This document shows positions 1-11,601 of a stretch of 64,000 nt of DNA, in pieces. This DNA comes from Auanema rhodensis. Lineage: Eukaryota; Nematoda; Chromadorea; Rhabditida; Rhabditidae. Position 1 is the stretch's first letter. Each line of letters starts with the position of its first letter. Location of the stretch: the NCBI GenBank assembly GCA_964057225.1, contig OZ059897.1, forward strand, positions 372,001 to 436,000, read 5' to 3'. Made by a program: the position numbers and the translations under genes. Below the pieces are notes generated by a model that saw nothing but the letters and a program-made list of their open reading frames with translations, made no database searches and was not told the origin of the DNA.

Positions 1-70
1 CATTGTCCATCGTCTTTGCCTTGAATAAAGGAATCTAAAAACATCTACTTTTTGCTAAATTATTTTGAAA

Positions 71-82
71 TTTTTCGAAAAA
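71..82. repeat. Perfect palindrome TTTTTCGAAAAA (domain L units)
   Basis: The 12-bp sequence TTTTTCGAAAAA is its own reverse complement, and it recurs at unit position 71-82 in nearly all domain L units. In domain R, A-to-G changes at 78-79 and A-to-C at 83 replace it with TTTTTCGGGAAAC, so the palindrome is lost there. No function can be read from the sequence. Confidence 0.85.
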
Positions 83-109
83 ATTTTTGTCAAAATGTTT
101 TTGGAAGCA

Positions 110-137
110 ATGTTGAGTGTACATGGAAACTCAACAT
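110..137. repeat. Inverted repeat, 9-bp arms ATGTTGAGT / ACTCAACAT, 10-nt loop
   Basis: ATGTTGAGT at 110-118 and ACTCAACAT at 129-137 are exact reverse complements separated by 10 nt. A second, competing pair, AGTGTA (116-121) and TACACT (137-142), overlaps it. Both are kept in domains L and R. Units with GCATTG instead of GCAATG keep an 8-bp stem. The element lies inside the best conserved part of the unit (about 91-180). Confidence 0.85.
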
Positions 138-278
138 ACACTAATGCATCATTTTTCAAACGATCATAACTAATTTTTGTATTAAGCGTTTCTCAATGTA
201 GTATAGTGCATTCGATGCGGATTTTTAAGCTGCGTCGATCTGTGTTATCAGATTTGCGTTAGCTTAAAAATGCACCGA

Positions 279-310
279 GATATCAACTGATATAAGTTCA
301 CACTTATATC
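279..310. repeat. Compound dyad: ATATCA-AC-TGATAT overlapping a 9-bp hairpin
   Basis: ATATCA (280-285) and TGATAT (288-293) are inverted around AC. GATATAAGT (289-297) and ACTTATATC (302-310) form a perfect 9-bp stem around TCAC. The two pairings share 289-293 and are therefore mutually exclusive. Domain R usually reads GATATAGGT, which leaves one G·T pair, and many R units also have ACATTTAT, leaving two. A few R units (see the patch entries) have the perfect L form. Confidence 0.8.
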
Positions 311-571
311 CTCGAGTTTCACCCTGAAGGAATAATTTTTTCGTTGAATAACATTGTCCATCGTCTTTGCCTTGAAAAAAGGAATCTAAAAACATCTACT
401 TTTTGCTAAATTATTTTGAAATTTTTCGAAAAAATTTTTGTCAAAATGTTTTTGGAAGCAATGTTGAGTGTACATGGAAACTCAACATACACTAATGCAT
501 CATTTTTCAAACGATCATAACTAATTTCTGTATTAAGCGTTTCTCAATGTAGTTTAGTGCATTCGATGCGG

Positions 572-622
572 ATTTTTAAGCTGCGTCGATCTGTGTTATC
601 AGATTTGCGCTAGCTTAAAAAT
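572..622. repeat. 51-nt compound stem-loop, the longest dyad of the unit
   Basis: Arms ATTTTTAAGCT (572-582) and AGCTTAAAAAT (612-622) pair over 11 bp. After a one-base bulge (T611), GCG (583-585) pairs with CGC (608-610). A symmetric 3x3 internal loop (586-588 and 605-607) follows, then ATCTG (589-593) pairs with CAGAT (600-604) around a six-base loop (594-599). It recurs at unit position 221-271 throughout the array. Domain R mostly has A-to-G at unit position 266, which gives one T·G (U·G in RNA) pair. Units with GCGTTAGC lose one of the three G-C pairs, and GATCGG units weaken the inner stem. The pairing is seen directly; whether it forms in DNA or in a transcript is unknown. Confidence 0.8.
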
Positions 623-702
623 GCACCGAGATATCAACTGATATAAGTTCACACATATATCCTCGATTTTCACCCTGAAGAAATAATTTTTTCGTTGAAT
701 AA

Positions 703-1055
703 CATTGTCCATCGTCTTTGCCTTGAAAAAAGGAATCTAAAAACATCTACTTTTTTTGCTAAATTATTTTGAAATTTTTCGAAAAAATTTTTGTCAAAAT
801 GTTTTTGGAAGCATTGTTGAGTGTACATGGAAACTCAACATACACTAATGCATCATTTTTCAAACGATCAAAACTAATTTTTGTATTAAGCGTTTCTCAA
901 TGTAGTATAGTGCATTCGATGCGGATTTTTAAGCTGCGTCGATCGGTGTTATCAGATTTGCGCTAGCTTAAAAATGCACCAAGATATCAACTGATATAAG
1001 TTCACACTTATATCCTCGATTTTCACCCTGAAGAATTAATTTTTTCGTTGAATAA
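703..1055. repeat. 353-bp unit class with a T7 tract (example)
   Basis: This unit has seven T at 751-757 where other units have five, which makes it 353 bp. The same class starts at 703, 1758, 2462, 4570, 5274, 6680, 7735, 8439, 10547, 13708 and 15816. None occurs after 16168 in domain L, and the tract is absent from domain R. Most copies also have GCATTG, but those at 13708 and 15816 have GCAATG and TATTGAGCG, so the T7 allele has recombined onto another unit background. A slippage gain of TT, copied by unequal exchange, explains it. Confidence 0.9.
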
Positions 1056-2790
1056 CATTGTCCATCGTCTTTGCCTTGAATAAAGGAATCTAAAAACATC
1101 TACTTTTTGCTAAATTATTTTGAAATTTTTCGAAAAAATTTTTGTCAAAATGTTTTTGGAAGCAATGTTGAGTGTACATGGAAACTCAACATACACTAAT
1201 GCATCATTTTTCAAACGATCATAACTAATTTTTGTATTAAGCGTTTCTCAATGTAGTATAGTGCATTCGATGCGGATTTTTAAGCTGCGTCGATCTGTGT
1301 TATCAGATTTGCGTTAGCTTAAAAATGCACCGAGATATCAACTGATATAAGTTCACACTTATATCCTCGATTTTCACCCTGAAGGAATAATTTTTTCGTT
1401 GAATAACATTGTCCATCGTCTTTGCCTTGAAAAAAGGAATCTAAAAACATCTACTTTTTGCTAAATTATTTTGAAATTTTTCGAAAAAATTTTTGTCAAA
1501 ATGTTTTTGGAAGCAATGTTGAGTGTACATGGAAACTCAACATACACTAATGCATCATTTTTCAAACGATCATAACTAATTTCTGTATTAAGCGTTTCTC
1601 AATGTAGTTTAGTGCATTCGATGCGGATTTTTAAGCTGCGTCGATCTGTGTTATCAGATTTGCGCTAGCTTAAAAATGCACCGAGATATCAACTGATATA
1701 AGTTCACACATATATCCTCGATTTTCACCCTGAAGAAATAATTTTTTCGTTGAATAACATTGTCCATCGTCTTTGCCTTGAAAAAAGGAATCTAAAAACA
1801 TCTACTTTTTTTGCTAAATTATTTTGAAATTTTTCGAAAAAATTTTTGTCAAAATGTTTTTGGAAGCATTGTTGAGTGTACATGGAAACTCAACATACAC
1901 TAATGCATCATTTTTCAAACGATCATAACTAATTTTTGTATTAAGCGTTTCTCAATGTAGTATAGTGCATTCGATGCGGATTTTTAAGCTGCGTCGATCT
2001 GTGTTATCAGATTTGCGCTAGCTTAAAAATGCACCGAGATATCAACTGATATAAGTTCACACTTATATCCTCGATTTTCACCCTGAAGGAATAATTTTTT
2101 CGTTGAATAACATTGTCCATCGTCTTTGCCTTGAAAAAAGGAATCTAAAAACATCTACTTTTTGCTAAATTATTTTGAAATTTTTCGAAAAAATTTTTGT
2201 CAAAATGTTTTTGGAAGCAATGTTGAGTGTACATGGAAACTCAACATACACTAATGCATCATTTTTCAAACGATCATAACTAATTTCTGTATTAAGCGTT
2301 TCTCAATGTAGTTTAGTGCATTCGATGCGGATTTTTAAGCTGCGTCGATCTGTGTTATCAGATTTGCGCTAGCTTAAAAATGCACCGAGATATCAACTGA
2401 TATAAGTTCACACATATATCCTCGATTTTCACCCTGAAGAAATAATTTTTTCGTTGAATAACATTGTCCATCGTCTTTGCCTTGAAAAAAGGAATCTAAA
2501 AACATCTACTTTTTTTGCTAAATTATTTTGAAATTTTTCGAAAAAATTTTTGTCAAAATGTTTTTGGAAGCATTGTTGAGTGTACATGGAAACTCAACAT
2601 ACACTAATGCATCATTTTTTAAACGATCATAACTAATTTTTGTATTAAGCGTTTCTCAATGTAGTATAGTGCATTCGATGCGGATTTTTAAGCTGCGTCG
2701 ATCTGTGTTATCAGATTTGCGCTAGCTTAAAAATGCACCGAGATATCAACTGATATAAGTTCACACTTATATCCTCGATTTTCACCCTGA
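703..2790. repeat. Segmental duplication, 5977-bp offset, copy 1 (six units)
   Basis: The unit order T7, GAATAAAG, TTCTG, T7, TTCTG, T7 (starts 703, 1056, 1407, 1758, 2111, 2462) is repeated exactly at 6680-8439. The match includes lengths (353, 351, 351, 353, 351, 353). It breaks at the end of the sixth unit, where copy 1 reads GAAGAATTAAT and copy 2 reads GAAGGAATAAT. Confidence 0.75.
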
Positions 2791-2814
2791 AGAATTAATT
2801 TTTTCGTTGAATAA

Positions 2815-3867
2815 CATTGTCCATCGTCTTTGCCTTGAAAAATGGAATCTAAAAACATCTACTTTTTGCTAAATTATTTTGAAATTTTTCGAAAAAATTT
2901 TTGTCAAAATGTTTTTGGAAGCATTGTTGAGTGTACATGGTAACTCAACATACACTAATGCATCATTTTTCAAAGGATCATAACTAATTTTCGTATTAAG
3001 CGTTTCTCAATGTAGTATAGTGCATTCGATGCGGATTTTTAAGCTGCGTCGATCGGTGTTATCAGATTTGCGCTAGCTTAAAAATGCACCAAGATATCAA
3101 CTGATATAAGTTCACACTTATATCCTCGATTTTCACCCTGAAGAATTAATTTTTTCGTTGAATAACATTGTCCATCGTCTTTGCCTTGAATAAAGGAATC
3201 TAAAAACATCTACTTTTTGCTAAATTATTTTGAAATTTTTCGAAAAAATTTTTGTCAAAATGTTTTTGGAAGCAATGTTGAGTGTACATGGAAACTCAAC
3301 ATACACTAATGCATCATTTTTCAAACGATCATAACTAATTTTTGTATTAAGCGTTTCTCAATGTAGTATAGTGCATTCGATGCGGATTTTTAAGCTGCGT
3401 CGATCTGTGTTATCAGATTTGCGTTAGCTTAGAAATGCACCGAGATATCAACTGATATAAGTTCACACTTATATCCTCGATTTTCACCCTGAAGAATTAA
3501 TTTTTTCGTTGAATAACATTGTCCATCGTCTTTGCCTTGAAAAATGGAATCTAAAAACATCTACTTTTTGCTAAATTATTTTGAAATTTTTCGAAAAAAT
3601 TTTTGTCAAAATGTTTTTGGAAGCATTGTTGAGTGTACATGGAAACTCAACATACACTAATGCATCATTTTTCAAAGGATCATAACTAATTTTTGTATTA
3701 AGCGTTTCTCAATGTAGTATAGTGCATTTGATGCGGATTTTTAAGCTGCGTCGATCGGTGTTATCAGATTTGCGCTAGCTTAAAAATGCACCAAGATATC
3801 AACTGATATAAGTTCACACTTATATCCTCGATTTTCACCCTGAAGAATTAATTTTTTCGTTGAATAA
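2815..3867. repeat. Two-unit alternation (702 bp) of AGGATC and GAATAAAG units
   Basis: Units at 2815 and 3517 share GAAAAATGG, GCATTG, AGGATC, GATCGGTG and CACCAAG. Units at 3166 and 3868 share GAATAAAG and GCGTTAGC. The alternation is a 702-bp dimer repeat. Private marks are GGTAACTC near 2939 and CTTAGAAATG near 3429. Confidence 0.65.
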
Positions 3868-5626
3868 CATTGTCCATCGTCTTTGCCTTGAATAAAGGAA
3901 TCTAAAAACATCTACTTTTTGCTAAATTATTTTGAAATTTTTCGAAAAAATTTTTGTCAAAATGTTTTTGGAAGCAATGTTGAGTGTACATGGAAACTCA
4001 ACATACACTAATGCATCATTTTTCAAACGATCATAACTAATTTTTGTATTAAGCGTTTCTCAATGTAGTATAGTGCATTCGATGCGGATTTTTAAGCTGC
4101 GTCGATCTGTGTTATCAGATTTGCGTTAGCTTAAAAATGCACCGAGATATCAACTGATATAAGTTCACACTTATATCCTCGATTTTCACCCTGAAGGAAT
4201 AATTTTTTCGTTGAATAACATTGTCCATCGTCTTTGCCTTGAAAAAAGGAATCTAAAAACATCTACTTTTTGCTAAATTATTTTGAAATTTTTCGAAAAA
4301 ATTTTTGTCAAAATGTTTTTGGAAGCAATGTTGAGTGTACATGGAAACTCAACATACACTAATGCATCATTTTTCAAACGATCATAACTAATTTCTGTAT
4401 TAAGCGTTTCTCAATGTAGTTTAGTGCATTCGATGCGGATTTTTAAGCTGCGTCGATCTGTGTTATCAGATTTGCGCTAGCTTAAAAATGCACCGAGATA
4501 TCAACTGATATAAGTTCACACATATATCCTCGATTTTCACCCTGAAGAAATAATTTTTTCGTTGAATAACATTGTCCATCGTCTTTGCCTTGAAAAAAGG
4601 AATCTAAAAACATCTACTTTTTTTGCTAAATTATTTTGAAATTTTTCGAAAAAATTTTTGTCAAAATGTTTTTGGAAGCATTGTTGAGTGTACATGGAAA
4701 CTCAACATACACTAATGCATCATTTTTCAAACGATCATAACTAATTTTTGTATTAAGCGTTTCTCAATGTAGTATAGTGCATTCGATGCGGATTTTTAAG
4801 CTGCGTCGATCGGTGTTATCAGATTTGCGCTAGCTTAAAAATGCACCAAGATATCAACTGATATAAGTTCACACTTATATCCTCGATTTTCACCCTGAAG
4901 AATTAATTTTTTCGTTGAATAACATTGTCCATCGTCTTTGCCTTGAATAAAGGAATCTAAAAACATCTACTTTTTGCTAAATTATTTTGAAATTTTTCGA
5001 AAAAATTTTTGTCAAAATGTTTTTGGAAGCAATGTTGAGTGTACATGGAAACTCAACATACACTAATGCATCATTTTTCAAACGATCATAACTAATTTTT
5101 GTATTAAGCGTTTCTCAATGTAGTATAGTGCATTCGATGCGGATTTTTAAGCTGCGTCGATCTGTGTTATCAGATTTGCGTTAGCTTAAAAATGCACCGA
5201 GATATCAACTGATATAAGTTCACACTTATATCCTCGATTTTCACCCTGAAGGAATAATTTTTTCGTTGAATAACATTGTCCATCGTCTTTGCCTTGAAAA
5301 AAGGAATCTAAAAACATCTACTTTTTTTGCTAAATTATTTTGAAATTTTTCGAAAAAATTTTTGTCAAAATGTTTTTGGAAGCATTGTTGAGTGTACATG
5401 GAAACTCAACATACACTAATGCATCATTTTTCAAACGATCATAACTAATTTTTGTATTAAGCGTTTCTCAATGTAGTATAGTGCATTCGATGCGGATTTT
5501 TAAGCTGCGTCGATCTGTGTTATCAGATTTGCGCTAGCTTAAAAATGCACCGAGATATCAACTGATATAAGTTCACACTTATATCCTCGATTTTCACCCT
5601 GAAGGAATAATTTTTTCGTTGAATAA
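3868..5626. repeat. Five L units, partial copy of the 5'-most unit order
   Basis: Units at 3868 (GAATAAAG), 4219 (TTCTG, TAGTTTAG), 4570 (T7, GATCGG, CACCAAG), 4923 (GAATAAAG) and 5274 (T7, GAAGGAAT) repeat the class order found at 1-1055. They also resemble 6680-8791 with a two-unit insertion or deletion. No other content is seen. Confidence 0.6.
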
Positions 5627-6679
5627 CATTGTCCATCGTCTTTGCCTTGAATAAAGGAATCTAAAAACATCTACTTTTTGCTAAATTATTTTGAAATTTT
5701 TCGAAAAAATTTTTGTCAAAATGTTTTTGGAAGCAATGTTGAGTGTACATGGAAACTCAACATACACTAATGCATCATTTTTCAAACGATCATAACTAAT
5801 TTTTGTATTGAGCGTTTCTCAATGTAGTATAGTGCATTCGATGCGGATTTTTAAGCTGCGTCGATCTGTGTTATCAGATTTGCGCTAGCTTAAAAATGCA
5901 CCAAGATATCAACTGATATAAGTTCACACTTATATCCTCGATTTTCACCCTGAAGAATTAATTTTTTCGTTGAATAACATTGTCCATCGTCTTTGCCTTG
6001 AAAAAAGGAATCTAAAAACATCTACTTTTTGCTAAAATATTTTGAAATTTTTCGAAAAAATTTTTGTCAAAATGTTTTTGGAAGCAATGTTGAGTGTACA
6101 TGGAAACTCAACATACACTAATGCATCATTTTTCAAACGATCATAACTAATTTCTGTATTAAGCGTTTCTCAATGTAGTTTAGTGCATTCGATGCGGATT
6201 TTTAAGCTGCGTCGATCGGTGTTATCAGATTTGCGCTAGCTTAAAAATGCACCGAGATATCAACTGATATAAGTTCACACTTATATCCTCTATTTTCACC
6301 CTGAAGAATTAATTTTTTCGTTGAATAACATTGTCCATCGTCTTTGCCTTGAAAAATGGAATCTAAAAACATCTACTTTTTGCTAAATTATTTTGAAATT
6401 TTTCGAAAAAATTTTTGTCAAAATGTTTTTGGAAGCAATGTTGAGTGTACATGGAAACTCAACATACACTAATGCATCATTTTTCAAACGATCATAACTA
6501 ATTTCTGTATTAAGCGTTTCTCAATGTAGTTTAGTGCATTCGATGCGGATTTTTAAGCTGCGTCGATCTGTGTTATCAGATTTGCGCTAGCTTAAAAATG
6601 CACCGAGATATCAACTGATATAAGTTCACACATATATCCTCGATTTTCACCCTGAAGAAATAATTTTTTCGTTGAATAA
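5627..6679. repeat. Three mixed L units with private marks
   Basis: The unit at 5627 introduces TATTGAGCG with CACCAAG. The unit at 5978 mixes TTCTG and TAGTTTAG with GATCGGTG, and carries CTAAAATATT near 6033 and CTCTATTTT near 6288. The unit at 6329 joins a GAAAAATGG start to a TTCTG/ACACATAT remainder. The last two look like recombinants between unit classes. Confidence 0.6.
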
Positions 6680-8767
6680 CATTGTCCATCGTCTTTGCCT
6701 TGAAAAAAGGAATCTAAAAACATCTACTTTTTTTGCTAAATTATTTTGAAATTTTTCGAAAAAATTTTTGTCAAAATGTTTTTGGAAGCATTGTTGAGTG
6801 TACATGGAAACTCAACATACACTAATGCATCATTTTTCAAACGATCATAACTAATTTTTGTATTAAGCGTTTCTCAATGTAGTATAGTGCATTCGATGCG
6901 GATTTTTAAGCTGCGTCGATCGGTGTTATCAGATTTGCGCTAGCTTAAAAATGCACCAAGATATCAACTGATATAAGTTCACACTTATATCCTCGATTTT
7001 CACCCTGAAGAATTAATTTTTTCGTTGAATAACATTGTCCATCGTCTTTGCCTTGAATAAAGGAATCTAAAAACATCTACTTTTTGCTAAATTATTTTGA
7101 AATTTTTCGAAAAAATTTTTGTCAAAATGTTTTTGGAAGCAATGTTGAGTGTACATGGAAACTCAACATACACTAATGCATCATTTTTCAAACGATCATA
7201 ACTAATTTTTGTATTAAGCGTTTCTCAATGTAGTATAGTGCATTCGATGCGGATTTTTAAGCTGCGTCGATCTGTGTTATCAGATTTGCGTTAGCTTAAA
7301 AATGCACCGAGATATCAACTGATATAAGTTCACACTTATATCCTCGATTTTCACCCTGAAGGAATAATTTTTTCGTTGAATAACATTGTCCATCGTCTTT
7401 GCCTTGAAAAAAGGAATCTAAAAACATCTACTTTTTGCTAAATTATTTTGAAATTTTTCGAAAAAATTTTTGTCAAAATGTTTTTGGAAGCAATGTTGAG
7501 TGTACATGGAAACTCAACATACACTAATGCATCATTTTTCAAACGATCATAACTAATTTCTGTATTAAGCGTTTCTCAATGTAGTTTAGTGCATTCGATG
7601 CGGATTTTTAAGCTGCGTCGATCTGTGTTATCAGATTTGCGCTAGCTTAAAAATGCACCGAGATATCAACTGATATAAGTTCACACATATATCCTCGATT
7701 TTCACCCTGAAGAAATAATTTTTTCGTTGAATAACATTGTCCATCGTCTTTGCCTTGAAAAAAGGAATCTAAAAACATCTACTTTTTTTGCTAAATTACT
7801 TTGAAATTTTTCGAAAAAATTTTTGTCAAAATGTTTTTGGAAGCATTGTTGAGTGTACATGGAAACTCAACATACACTAATGCATCATTTTTCAAACGAT
7901 CATAACTAATTTTTGTATTAAGCGTTTCTCAATGTAGTATAGTGCATTCGATGCGGATTTTTAAGCTGCGTCGATCTGTGTTATCAGATTTGCGCTAGCT
8001 TAAAAATGCACCGAGATATCAACTGATATAAGTTCACACTTATATCCTCGATTTTCACCCTGAAGGAATAATTTTTTCGTTGAATAACATTGTCCATCGT
8101 CTTTGCCTTGAAAAAAGGAATCTAAAAACATCTACTTTTTGCTAAATTATTTTGAAATTTTTCGAAAAAATTTTTGTCAAAATGTTTTTGGAAGCAATGT
8201 TGAGTGTACATGGAAACTCAACATACACTAATGCATCATTTTTCAAACGATCATAACTAATTTCTGTATTAAGCGTTTCTCAATGTAGTTTAGTGCATTC
8301 GATGCGGATTTTTAAGCTGCGTCGATCTGTGTTATCAGATTTGCGCTAGCTTAAAAATGCACCGAGATATCAACTGATATAAGTTCACACATATATCCTC
8401 GATTTTCACCCTGAAGAAATAATTTTTTCGTTGAATAACATTGTCCATCGTCTTTGCCTTGAAAAAAGGAATCTAAAAACATCTACTTTTTTTGCTAAAT
8501 TATTTTGAAATTTTTCGAAAAAATTTTTGTCAAAATGTTTTTGGAAGCATTGTTGAGTGTACATGGAAACTCAACATACACTAATGCATCATTTTTCAAA
8601 CGATCATAACTAATTTTTGTATTAAGCGTTTCTCAATGTAGTATAGTGCATTCGATGCGGATTTTTAAGCTGCGTCGATCTGTGTTATCAGATTTGCGCT
8701 AGCTTAAAAATGCACCGAGATATCAACTGATATAAGTTCACACTTATATCCTCGATTTTCACCCTGA
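6680..8767. repeat. Segmental duplication, 5977-bp offset, copy 2
   Basis: These six units, starting at 6680, 7033, 7384, 7735, 8088 and 8439, match 703-2790 in order and length. One private change is AAATTACTTTG near 7794 for AAATTATTTTG. An internal two-unit repeat (T7 unit plus TTCTG unit, 704 bp) is visible within both copies. Confidence 0.75.
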
Positions 8768-8791
8768 AGGAATAATTTTTTCGTTGAATAA

Positions 8792-9142
8792 CATTGTCCA
8801 TCGTCTTTGCCTTGAATAAAGGAATCTAAAAACATCTACTTTTTGCTAAATTATTTTGAAATTTTTCGAAAAAATTTTTGTCAAAATGTTTTTGGAAGCA
8901 ATGTTGAGTGTACATGGAAACTCAACATACACTAATGCATCATTTTTCAAACGATCATAACTAATTTTTGTATTGAGCGTTTCTCAATGTAGTATAGTGC
9001 ATTCGATGCGGATTTTTAAGCTGCGTCGATCTGTGTTATCAGATTTGCGCTAGCTTAAAAATGCACCAAGATATCAACTGATATAAGTTCACACTTATAT
9101 CCTCGATTTTCACCCTGAAGAATTAATTTTTTCGTTGAATAA
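8792..9142. repeat. L unit of the TATTGAGCG class
   Basis: This single unit has GAATAAAG, GCAATG, TATTGAGCG, CACCAAG and GAAGAATTAAT. It is the same class as 5627, 10900, 14061, 16169 and 19328 and separates two duplicated blocks. Confidence 0.7.
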
Positions 9143-11601
9143 CATTGTCCATCGTCTTTGCCTTGAAAAAAGGAATCTAAAAACATCTACTTTTTGCTAA
9201 ATTATTTTGAAATTTTTCGAAAAAATTTTTGTCAAAATGTTTTTGGAAGCAATGTTGAGTGTACATGGAAACTCAACATACACTAATGCATCATTTTTCA
9301 AACGATCATAACTAATTTTTGTATTAAGCGTTTCTCAATGTAGTATAGTGCATTCGATGCGGATTTTTAAGCTGCGTCGATCTGTGTTATCAGATTTGCG
9401 CTAGCTTAAAAATGCACCGAGATATCAACTGATATAAGTTCACACTTATATCCTCGATTTTCACCCTGAAGAATTAATTTTTTCGTTGAATAACATTGTC
9501 CATCGTCTTTGCCTTGAAAAATGGAATCTAAAAACATCTACTTTTTGCTAAATTATTTTGAAATTTTTCGAAAAAATTTTTGTCAAAATGTTTTTGGAAG
9601 CATTGTTGAGTGTACATGGAAACTCAACATACACTAATGCATCATTTTTCAAAGGATCATAACTAATTTTTGTATTAAGCGTTTCTCAATGTAGTATAGT
9701 GCATTCGATGCGGATTTTTAAGCTGCGTCGATCGGTGTTATCAGATTTGCGCTAGCTTAAAAATGCACCAAGATATCAACTGATATAAGTTCACACTTAT
9801 ATCCTCGATTTTCACCCTGAAGAATTAATTTTTTCGTTGAATAACATTGTCCATCGTCTTTGCCTTGAATAAAGGAATCTAAAAACATCTACTTTTTGCT
9901 AAATTATTTTGAAATTTTTCGAAAAAATTTTTGTCAAAATGTTTTTGGAAGCAATGTTGAGTGTACATGGAAACTCAACATACACTAATGCATCATTTTT
10001 CAAACGATCATAACTAATTTTTGTATTAAGCGTTTCTCAATGTAGTATAGTGCATTCGATGCGGATTTTTAAGCTGCGTCGATCTGTGTTATCAGATTTG
10101 CGTTAGCTTAAAAATGCACCGAGATATCAACTGATATAAGTTCACACTTATATCCTCGATTTTCACCCTGAAGGAATAATTTTTTCGTTGAATAACATTG
10201 TCCATCGTCTTTGCCTTGAAAAAAGGAATCTAAAAACATCTACTTTTTGCTAAATTATTTTGAAATTTTTCGAAAAAATTTTTGTCAAAATGTTTTTGGA
10301 AGCAATGTTGAGTGTACATGGAAACTCAACATACACTAATGCATCATTTTTCAAACGATCATAACTAATTTCTGTATTAAACGTTTCTCAATGTAGTTTA
10401 GTGCATTCGATGCGGATTTTTAAGCTGCGTCGATCTGTGTTATCAGATTTGCGCTAGCTTAAAAATGCACCGAGATATCAACTGATATAAGTTCACACAT
10501 ATATCCTCGATTTTCACCCTGAAGAAATAATTTTTTCGTTGAATAACATTGTCCATCGTCTTTGCCTTGAAAAAAGGAATCTAAAAACATCTACTTTTTT
10601 TGCTAAATTATTTTGAAATTTTTCGAAAAAATTTTTGTCAAAATGTTTTTGGAAGCATTGTTGAGTGTACATGGAAACTCAACATACACTAATGCATCAT
10701 TTTTCAAACGATCATAACTAATTTTTGTATTAAGCGTTTCTCAATGTAGTATAGTGCATTCGATGCGGATTTTTAAGCTGCGTCGATCTGTGTTATCAGA
10801 TTTGCGCTAGCTTAAAAATGCACCGAGATATCAACTGATATAAGTTCACACTTATATCCTCGATTTTCACCCTGAAGGAATAATTTTTTCGTTGAATAAC
10901 ATTGTCCATCGTCTTTGCCTTGAATAAAGGAATCTAAAAACATCTACTTTTTGCTAAATTATTTTGAAATTTTTCGAAAAAATTTTTGTCAAAATGTTTT
11001 TGGAAGCAATGTTGAGTGTACATGGAAACTCAACATACACTAATGCATCATTTTTCAAACGATCATAACTAATTTTTGTATTGAGCGTTTCTCAATGTAG
11101 TATAGTGCATTCGATGCGGATTTTTAAGCTGCGTCGATCTGTGTTATCAGATTTGCGCTAGCTTAAAAATGCACCAAGATATCAACTGATATAAGTTCAC
11201 ACTTATATCCTCGATTTTCACCCTGAAGAATTAATTTTTTCGTTGAATAACATTGTCCATCGTCTTTGCCTTGAAAAAAGGAATCTAAAAACATCTACTT
11301 TTTGCTAAATTATTTTGAAATTTTTCGAAAAAATTTTTGTCAAAATGTTTTTGGAAGCAATGTTGAGTGTACATGGAAACTCAACATACACTAATGCATC
11401 ATTTTTCAAACGATCATAACTAATTTTTGTATTAAGCGTTTCTCAATGTAGTATAGTGCATTCGATGCGGATTTTTAAGCTGCGTCGATCTGTGTTATCA
11501 GATTTGCGCTAGCTTAAAAATGCACCAAGATATCAACTGAAATAAGTTCACACTTATATCCTCGATTTTCACCCTGAAGAATTAATTTTTTCGTTGAATA
11601 A
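9143..11601. repeat. Nine-unit offset duplication (3161 bp), copy 1
   Basis: Unit order at 9143, 9494, 9845, 10196, 10547, 10900, 11251 matches 12304-14412 at a constant offset of 3161 bp (eight 351-bp units and one 353-bp unit). A shared rare mark is TATTAAACG (near 10376 and 13537) in place of TATTAAGCG. The T7 unit differs between copies: GCATTG with GAAGGAAT at 10547, against GCAATG with TATTGAGCG at 13708. The intervening units 11602 and 11953 have no counterpart within the pair. Confidence 0.7.

Larger units (their letters stand above)
1..351. repeat. Reference satellite unit (domain L)
   Basis: This is the first full unit and the coordinate frame used for all unit positions in this annotation. 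Counted by hand it has 56 C, 55 G and 12 CpG, so about 32% GC and a CpG observed/expected ratio of about 1.4. Landmarks are a palindrome at 71-82, a dyad at 110-137, an ATGCAT site at 144-149, long-stem arms at 221-231 and 261-271, a GATATC site at 279-284 and a compound dyad at 279-310. It belongs to the class with GAATAAAG and GCGTTAGC, and has a private CTCGAGTTT near 311 where other units read CTCGATTTT. Confidence 0.95.

Noticed and set aside
289-310. TATA-like promoter at GATATAAG
   Set aside because: AT-rich sequence gives such matches by chance. There is no downstream gene, and the element is better described as one arm of a dyad.
1-351. The unit being an ancient dimer of two ~175-bp halves
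   Set aside because: Comparing the two halves by eye showed only short AT-rich matches and no consistent alignment. A computed self-alignment of the consensus would be needed to find weak similarity.
340-360. CENP-B box-like match at TTCGTTGAATAACA
   Set aside because: It has the TTCG and the central A of the CENP-B box pattern but lacks the CGGG half. Domain R loses the TTCG as well. The CGGG in TTTCGGGAAAC of domain R has wrong spacing.
769-966. Plus-strand open frames of 60-65 codons (769-966, 22902-23099, 60033-60215, 62134-62322, 63539-63727)
   Set aside because: Each is one unit in which a chance change removes a stop. Neighbouring units with nearly the same sequence are closed. There is no coding signature.
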